From positions 1 to 47,796 of the forward strand of contig CAIUVX010000127.1 in NCBI GenBank assembly GCA_903902705.1: a stretch of DNA of 47,796 bases, in the 5' to 3' direction. Source of the DNA: an uncultured Methylococcales bacterium (GTDB lineage: Bacteria > Pseudomonadota > Gammaproteobacteria > Methylococcales > Methylomonadaceae). Of this stretch, positions 43,141-47,796 are shown piece after piece. Numbering within the stretch: position 1 is the first letter of the stretch; the number at the start of each line of letters is the position of its first letter. The translations under genes were made by a program, and so were the position numbers. The notes beneath the pieces are model-generated. The model was not told where the DNA came from and did no database searches. It was given only the letters and a program-made list of their open reading frames with translations.

Positions 43141-44886
43141 ATGTATTATCAAGGCATTAAAAAAATCATCACCCAGCGGGTAATCAGTAAAAAAACCGCT
43201 GTATTCGGTGACATTCACCCCTTATTAGCACGCATTTATGCCGCGAGAGGCTTAAGTTCAGTCGAAGAACTGGATAGAAGTTTAGCCAAATTACCCTCGC
43301 CGTGGTTATTATCGGGCATGACTGAGATGGTGGAACATTTAATCACGGCAATTAATACGCAACAACGCATTAGCATCGTGGCTGATTTTGATGCCGATGG
43401 TGCGACCAGTTGCGCTGTGGCTCTCAAAGGCTTGCAATTATTAGGCGCGAAAAATGTGGCTTTTGTTGTGCCTAATCGCTTTGAATACGGTTATGGCTTA
43501 ACGCCTGAAATTGTCGAATTAGTAAAATTACAAACGCCCGATGTAATTATCACCGTTGATAATGGCATTTCCAGTGTTGACGGTGTTAAAGCGGCAAAAG
43601 ACGCTGGCATAAAGGTGTTAATCACCGATCATCATTTGCCGCCTGCTGAATTACCCGCCGCCGATGCAATTGTCAACCCTAATCTGGTGGACGATCATTT
43701 CCCTAGCGGGGCGTTAGCAGGAGTTGGAGTGATGTTTTATGTACTCATGGCATTGCGTAGCCGTTTGCGAGAACTGCACTGGTTTGAACAACAGCAAGTC
43801 GCTGAACCCAATCTTGCCCAATTATTGGATTATGTTGCATTAGGAACGGTTGCTGATGTGGCAGCATTAGATCAAATTAATCGAATTTTAGTCCATCAAG
43901 GCTTGCTTCGCATACGCACAGGACGAGCGCATAAAGGTTTAATGGCATTGATTGAAATAGCTAATAAAAACGCTGCAACACTGACCGCGACCGACTTAGG
44001 TTTTTCCCTAGGACCTAGACTCAATGCCGCAGGGCGCATGGATGATATGACGGTAGGCATAGAATGCTTATTGACTGACGACCCGCAACTGGCAAAAACC
44101 ATTGCCGTTCAATTAGATGAACTGAATCAAGATAGGCGCGAAGTTGAAGGCGTAATGAAACAACAAGCCATGACTTATTTGGCAGAAATGAAGCCCTTGG
44201 ATGAACGACATTTACCCGCAGGGGTTTGTTTGTTTGATGCAAGCTGGCATCAAGGCGTTATCGGTATTTTAGCATCACGCATCAAAGACCGACTTCATCG
44301 CCCTGTGATTGCTTTCGCACCCGCAGGAAAGGATTTAATCAAGGGTTCAGCGCGTTCCATTGTCGGAGTCCATATTCGTGATGTTCTCAGTGATATTGCC
44401 AGTGCGCATCCGCAATTACTCAGTAAATTTGGCGGTCATGCAATGGCAGCGGGTTTAAGTTTAACCATGCACGATTATCCTGCATTTGCGTTGGCATTTG
44501 ATGAAATGGTTGCTAAGCGGTTGGCGACTGTCGATTTAGAACAAAAAGTCTACTCTGATGGTGAATTGACTGAACAAGAAATGACGGTTGAGTTTGCTGA
44601 ACTATTACAACAGGCGGGACCGTGGGGACAAGAATTTCCAGAGCCATTATTTAATGGCATATTCGATGTCATTCAATCGAGAATTGTTGGGCAACGGCAT
44701 CTTAAATTAGTGCTGAGAAAACCTAACGGAAATTTGCTGATTGATGCGATTGCCTTTTTCATGGATCAACCTGAAAATTGGTTAGGATTACGGCAAATCA
44801 ACGCCGCGTATAAACTGGATATTAATGAATATCGCGGCAATCGAACCGTGCAGTTTATTTTGCAGTATTTAGAAAAAATCATCTAA
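43141..44886 (+). CDS. recJ: Single-strand-specific 5'-3' exonuclease RecJ
   Basis: Acts in recombination, mismatch repair and fork repair. The 581 residues (E. coli 577) contain the DHH phosphoesterase motifs: RISIVADFDADGATSCAVAL, VIITVDNGISSVDGVKAAKD, VLITDHHLPPAELPAADAIV, then FSLGPRLNAAGRMDDM. The DHHA1 motif SKFGGHAMAAGLSL and the C-terminal OB domain follow. Start ATG 43141 is just after the palindrome. It converges with rlmD, 57 bp away. Confidence 0.97.
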   Translation: MYYQGIKKIITQRVISKKTAVFGDIHPLLARIYAARGLSSVEELDRSLAKLPSPWLLSGMTEMVEHLITAINTQQRISIVADFDADGATSCAVALKGLQLLGAKNVAFVVPNRFEYGYGLTPEIVELVKLQTPDVIITVDNGISSVDGVKAAKDAGIKVLITDHHLPPAELPAADAIVNPNLVDDHFPSGALAGVGVMFYVLMALRSRLRELHWFEQQQVAEPNLAQLLDYVALGTVADVAALDQINRILVHQGLLRIRTGRAHKGLMALIEIANKNAATLTATDLGFSLGPRLNAAGRMDDMTVGIECLLTDDPQLAKTIAVQLDELNQDRREVEGVMKQQAMTYLAEMKPLDERHLPAGVCLFDASWHQGVIGILASRIKDRLHRPVIAFAPAGKDLIKGSARSIVGVHIRDVLSDIASAHPQLLSKFGGHAMAAGLSLTMHDYPAFALAFDEMVAKRLATVDLEQKVYSDGELTEQEMTVEFAELLQQAGPWGQEFPEPLFNGIFDVIQSRIVGQRHLKLVLRKPNGNLLIDAIAFFMDQPENWLGLRQINAAYKLDINEYRGNRTVQFILQYLEKII

Positions 44887-44899
44887 AAAATTTGGAATG

Positions 44900-44928
44900 C
44901 TGGAGTGCAAGCGAAACTTGCATTCCAG
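44900..44928. terminator. Hairpin between converging recJ and rlmD
   Basis: CTGGAGTGCAAG (44900-44911) pairs with CTTGCATTCCAG (44917-44928), with one G-U, around CGAAA. The flanks are A/T rich (CTAAAAAATTTGG, AATACTGAAAAT). A bidirectional terminator is plausible. A GGAGTGCAA motif like its left arm also appears near 24235. Confidence 0.5.
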
Positions 44929-44943
44929 AATACTGAAAATTAG

Positions 44944-46281
44944 CTATTTTTTCTGAAACCACGCCATTGATTCGACGTGTGCAGTTTGGGGAAACATATC
45001 CATCACCCCTGCTTTCACTAATGTATAACCTAATTCATTGACCAAAATCCCTGCATCACGCGCTAAAGTAGACGGATTGCAGGACACATAAACAATTTGT
45101 TCAGGTTGCCATTTTTTAAAATAATGCAGCACTTCAGACGCACCTGCTCTGGACGGGTCGAGCAAAATTTTAGTGTATTTGCGATTTGCCCAAGGTTCAT
45201 TGCTAAGGTCTTTGCTTAAATCAGCGGCATAAAATTCTGCATTGCTAATGCCATTGTAAAGTGCATTTTCTTTGGCATGATTAACCAGCGGCGCATCGCC
45301 TTCAATACCCACCACGCTACCTGCATACTTCGCCATTGGCAGGGTAAAATTTCCTAAGCCACAAAATAAATCCAACACGCTGTCGTTTTCATTTAAGTTT
45401 AACGTTTCTAAGACACGGTTAATCATTTGCCGATTAATGTCGTAATTCACTTGGGTGAACATCGCAGGTCTAAAGTGAAACTCGATACCGTGGTCGGGGA
45501 GGGCATAAGTGGGTATCACTTCCGCTTCACCGTCTAGTGGCACGATAGTATCAGGGCCTTTCGACTGCAAACACAGGGTCAGCGGATGTTCACGCTCAAA
45601 CGCTTTCATGATCTCTACATCGTCAGCAGTCGGCGGTTCTAATACACGAATCGATAACACACATTTTTCATCACCAATGGCAACTTCAATTTGCGGAATT
45701 TTATCGCGGATACTCAACTGCGCTATCATTTCACCCAACGCACACAACCGTGTACCAACCATCGGGTGCATCACAATACAGCTATCAATTTCTGCTAAAT
45801 ACGGATGACGGCGTTCTCTAAAACCGACTAACACACGATTATTTTTCTTAGCGACATATTTAACACCCATGCGGGCTTTGCGACGATAGCCCCAATGTTC
45901 ACCTGTTAACGGTTGCCATAATTCGGGAATCTCGATTTTGCCTATGCGCTTGAATTGGTCAATCAACAAATCTTGCTTAATGCGTATTTGTGCGGAAGAT
46001 TCAACGTGTTGAAAACTACAACCACCACACACACCATAATGCGGACACAGCGCATCGACACGATCTTCAGCGCGGCTGTGTAACTTAACCACGCGCCCTT
46101 CCGCGTAATCTTTACGGCTTTCGGTATAAACAAATTCAACGTCTTCGGTGGGTAAGGCTTCATCAATAAAAATGACTTTACCATCGACATGAGCTACGCC
46201 GCGTCCGTCATGGGTTAAGGATTCAATAGTGACTCTAACAGGGGTTTCGGGTAATGGTTTTTTGCGTGATCTGCGTGCCAT
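44944..46281 (-). CDS. rlmD: 23S rRNA m5U1939 methyltransferase
   Basis: Methylates U1939 of 23S rRNA. ATG 46281 gives 445 residues starting MARRSRKKPLPETPVRVTIE (E. coli 433). A TRAM domain (SLTHDGRGVAHVDGKVIFID) is followed by the iron-sulfur cluster motif CPHYGVCGGCSFQH. The methyltransferase part has VLDLFCGLGNFTLPMA, ILLDPSRAGA and the catalytic VSCNPSTLARD. A longer frame to 46326 would add 15 residues before the normal start. It converges with recJ. Confidence 0.96.
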   Translation of the reverse strand: MARRSRKKPLPETPVRVTIESLTHDGRGVAHVDGKVIFIDEALPTEDVEFVYTESRKDYAEGRVVKLHSRAEDRVDALCPHYGVCGGCSFQHVESSAQIRIKQDLLIDQFKRIGKIEIPELWQPLTGEHWGYRRKARMGVKYVAKKNNRVLVGFRERRHPYLAEIDSCIVMHPMVGTRLCALGEMIAQLSIRDKIPQIEVAIGDEKCVLSIRVLEPPTADDVEIMKAFEREHPLTLCLQSKGPDTIVPLDGEAEVIPTYALPDHGIEFHFRPAMFTQVNYDINRQMINRVLETLNLNENDSVLDLFCGLGNFTLPMAKYAGSVVGIEGDAPLVNHAKENALYNGISNAEFYAADLSKDLSNEPWANRKYTKILLDPSRAGASEVLHYFKKWQPEQIVYVSCNPSTLARDAGILVNELGYTLVKAGVMDMFPQTAHVESMAWFQKK

Positions 46282-46340
46282 GCTGTGTGGTGTCCAATGA
46301 GGGTAAGTTGTGGTTTTGGAATACAATCCAGTCCTTCGAT

Positions 46341-46366
46341 AAACTCAGGAAAGGATTTGTACTCCT
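46341..46366 (+). repeat. 26-bp inverted repeat, left copy (partner 47194-47219)
   Basis: The sequence starts AAACTCAGGAA and ends TTTGTACTCCT. Its reverse complement occurs at 47194-47219 with three mismatches by eye. The copies bracket the PD-(D/E)XK-like gene and its repeat region. Confidence 0.7.
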
Positions 46367-46400
46367 GTGTTTATATATTCAATTATATAGCTAACCGTCG

Positions 46401-46517
46401 ATAAAATGATTGCAAAACCGTTCGTGGTGAGCTTGTCGAAGTATGAATGTGGTTCGACTGTTCGACTGTTCGACTGTTCGACAAGCTCACAGCTCACCAC
46501 GAACGTTATCATTTTAT
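46401..46517. repeat. Palindromic repeat with an 8-bp tandem (TTCGACTG) inside
   Basis: Inverted arms run from ATAAAATGAT and CGTTCGTGGTGAGCT on the left to AGCTCACCACGAACG and ATCATTTTAT on the right (46401-46517). Between them, 46453-46482 has almost four copies of TTCGACTG. A one-armed relative is at 4065-4110. The right end overlaps the region just after the stop of the minus-strand gene. Confidence 0.75.
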
Positions 46518-46527
46518 TGTACTTCAG

Positions 46528-47169
46528 CTATATTAGGTCGGCGGTTTTGGTTTTATCTATATTTATCAACTGTAATTTGCACGATTCCAAAATAGACACC
46601 AACACATTAAACAAATACTCTAATTCTTCGATCACAAATCGCTTGTTATAAAAAACAAACTGCTGATTTTCCAGCGTGGCAATTTCCCAAATTTCACCGT
46701 TTGAAACCAAGCCATAAATCACCAACTGCGCGTCATCATTTATTTTTTGCATCGCCACCATTTCTAACGCACATTGCGCCCAACCTGCTGAAAAGTTGTC
46801 TTTTTTCGCTTCTACGACCGCCAACAATGGCGAATCAAAAATAATTTTGCCTAAATGTGAGCGTTTGGAAATTAAGTAATCGGGAATCCCTGTAAGTTCA
46901 TCATCATATTCAAGTGAAGCATGACTCCAAATCGCAAACACATCGGCATACAATTTCCATGCGGTTTTTAACATCGGATAAATTAAATTTTCACAAATAG
47001 CCGCATCAGAAACATTGTATGCCACCTCTTTAAGCGTAAAAATAATATCTTGCCGTACAGCGTCATCAAGAACTGCGGTTTTAATAATTTCAAAATCAGC
47101 CTCTTTATAATGAATTTGATAATGTTTTAAAACTGCCGCAAGTGATTTAAATTGATTGGTAAATGCCAT
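46528..47169 (-). CDS. PD-(D/E)XK-like nuclease-fold protein
   Basis: The 213 residues carry a probable PD-(D/E)XK core: GIPDYLISKR (P96-D97), LLAVVEAKKDNF (E120-A-K122) and SAGWAQCALEMVAMQ, a helix with Q132. The EAKKDNFSAGWAQ pattern is common in small hypothetical proteins of aquatic bacteria; these are often listed as restriction-like or effector proteins. There is no methyltransferase or helicase partner in reach. The gene lies between inverted repeats, which suggests a movable unit. Confidence 0.7.
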   Translation of the reverse strand: MAFTNQFKSLAAVLKHYQIHYKEADFEIIKTAVLDDAVRQDIIFTLKEVAYNVSDAAICENLIYPMLKTAWKLYADVFAIWSHASLEYDDELTGIPDYLISKRSHLGKIIFDSPLLAVVEAKKDNFSAGWAQCALEMVAMQKINDDAQLVIYGLVSNGEIWEIATLENQQFVFYNKRFVIEELEYLFNVLVSILESCKLQLINIDKTKTADLI

Positions 47170-47502
47170 GATTATTCTATATTTTATGAATTTAGGAGTA
47201 CAAACCGTGTCCTGAGTTTAGAACGGTTTGTCGGAAACGTCTGTTTTCGCTGTCGCTCAAACAGGCTTATTCCGACCTTGTATGATTAAAACCACTCAAA
47301 ATCAATCGAATAAACCGAAAGAATAACGAGTAAGCTGAAGAGTTCATTAGGAGGTTGCCCCACCCTGAGGACTGGTATTAGCCAGAGCCTGTCGCGTAGA
47401 TTGACCCCTCGCCCTATTCACCCATATCGAGGAGTATCTGAGGCTTAGAGCCTGACTTCACAAGGACGGCAGGTGCATTTAGCCAGAGCAGTATAAAATG
47501 AT
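47170..47502. other. Non-coding stretch with a structured, IS-like segment
   Basis: No gene is seen. It holds the right 26-bp inverted repeat (47194-47219) and, at about 47340-47500, a GC-richer segment starting AGGAGGTTGCCCCACCCTG. That segment repeats TTAGCCAGAGC (near 47390 and, as TTTAGCCAGAGC, near 47479) and has several short stems. The style recalls non-coding ends of insertion sequences; it could be left by an earlier element next to the IS630 gene. Confidence 0.4.
47194..47219 (-). repeat. 26-bp inverted repeat, right copy (partner 46341-46366)
   Basis: The sequence starts AGGAGTACAAA and ends CCTGAGTTT. It matches the reverse complement of 46341-46366 at 23 of 26 positions and lies 25 bp upstream of the PD-(D/E)XK-like gene start. 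Confidence 0.7.
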
Positions 47503-47796
47503 CTAAAATAACTGAGTAAACAGCTCGTCAATAGAACATTTTTTTTGCCTCCGAAGAGCTTTAGCTTGCACCCACTTGTGTTCAATAGGGTTCAGATCAG
47601 GCGAGTAGGGTGGTAGAAACTCCAGCAGATGCCCCTGTTGTTCGATGAAATGCTGGAAGTCGGCACGTTTGTGAAAGGAGGCATTATCCATGACGATGAC
47701 GGAGTTTGTTGGTAGTTTGGGCGGTAAATCTTGCGAAAGCCAGGCAAAAAACACATCGGCGTTGACCGTTCGCGTAAATAACGTCGCAGTGAGTAA
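47503..47796 (-). CDS. IS630-family transposase, 3' part (cut by the window edge)
   Basis: The frame is open from the right edge to TAG at 47505-47503. About 97 residues contain SVIVMDNASFHKRADFQHFI and LLEFLPPYSPDLNPIEHKWV, the second Asp and final Glu of the IS630/Tc1-type DDE triad. The C-terminus KALRRQKKCSIDELF is family-like. No frameshift is seen in this part. The element should insert at TA; the right end seems near 47490-47500 but the inverted repeat was not identified. Confidence 0.9.
   Translation of the reverse strand, partial: LLTATLFTRTVNADVFFAWLSQDLPPKLPTNSVIVMDNASFHKRADFQHFIEQQGHLLEFLPPYSPDLNPIEHKWVQAKALRRQKKCSIDELFTQLF

Noticed and set aside
46453-46482. Possible CRISPR-like array
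   Set aside because: The unit is 8 bp with no spacers and lies in a palindrome; no cas genes are present.
1-47796. tRNA or rRNA genes
   Set aside because: No cloverleaf with a conserved T-arm and no rRNA-like stretch was recognised on either strand, though a tool-based scan was not possible.

Overview
The window reads as a chromosomal segment of a free-living, moderately AT-rich gammaproteobacterium. Conserved core blocks carry the typical gammaproteobacterial content: map-glnD, rpsB-tsf-pyrH-frr-uppS-cdsA-dxr-rseP, nudJ-mnmA, ubiD, prlC, pcnB-folK-panB-panC, recJ and rlmD. An Entner-Doudoroff pair (zwf, edd), many short palindromic intergenic repeats, toxin-antitoxin genes and insertion-sequence relics would fit a Methylococcales-like methanotroph. 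That placement rests on general resemblance, not on a marker gene.

Layout. 1-440: two transposase remnants. 632-4044: map and glnD, overlapping. 4060-4440: repeats and a dead toxin gene. 4495-7280: NlpE-like periplasmic protein, TPR-methyltransferase, pterin dehydratase and a TerB-like small protein. 7470-7850: frameshifted transposase relic just upstream of the rpsB promoter. 8014-16272: translation, isoprenoid and envelope operon, interrupted between tsf and pyrH by a BrnT/antitoxin pair and a HicB-like relic. 16384-17767: dsbC with two small envelope proteins. 18049-22196: zwf, a NucS-like nuclease and edd. 22332-23871: mnmA and nudJ. 24382-26690: a DUF4189 protein and an Eco47II-type restriction-modification system. 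26731-30905: ubiD, prlC, an RDD protein and a small membrane protein. 31115-34702: pcnB-folK-panB-panC. 34907-39131: TVP38-like membrane protein, a large zeta-type kinase, a zinc-ribbon HExxH membrane protein and a UspA protein. 39286-43003: an accessory island holding a RelE-type toxin-antitoxin pair between two copies of an 89-bp repeat, then a very AT-rich PIN-like/Mrr-like two-gene unit. 43141-46281: recJ and rlmD, convergent. 46400-47796: repeats, a PD-(D/E)XK-like gene between inverted repeats, and an IS630 transposase cut by the window edge.

How the genes work together. The core blocks provide protein maturation (map), nitrogen signalling (glnD), ribosome and elongation factors, UMP kinase, ribosome recycling, undecaprenyl and phospholipid precursors, the MEP pathway (dxr), sigma-E signalling (rseP), glucose-6-phosphate oxidation and the first Entner-Doudoroff step, pantothenate and folate synthesis, RNA polyadenylation and tRNA/rRNA modification. 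The accessory parts are mostly nucleases and toxins placed in gaps between core blocks and marked by palindromic repeats.

The best candidate for an undescribed system is the PIN-like plus Mrr-like gene pair at 40253-42891. Second is the 722-residue zeta-type kinase at 35734-37902, whose N-terminal half may be a degenerate Fic domain. Functions here are read from motifs remembered for the families; no database search was possible.
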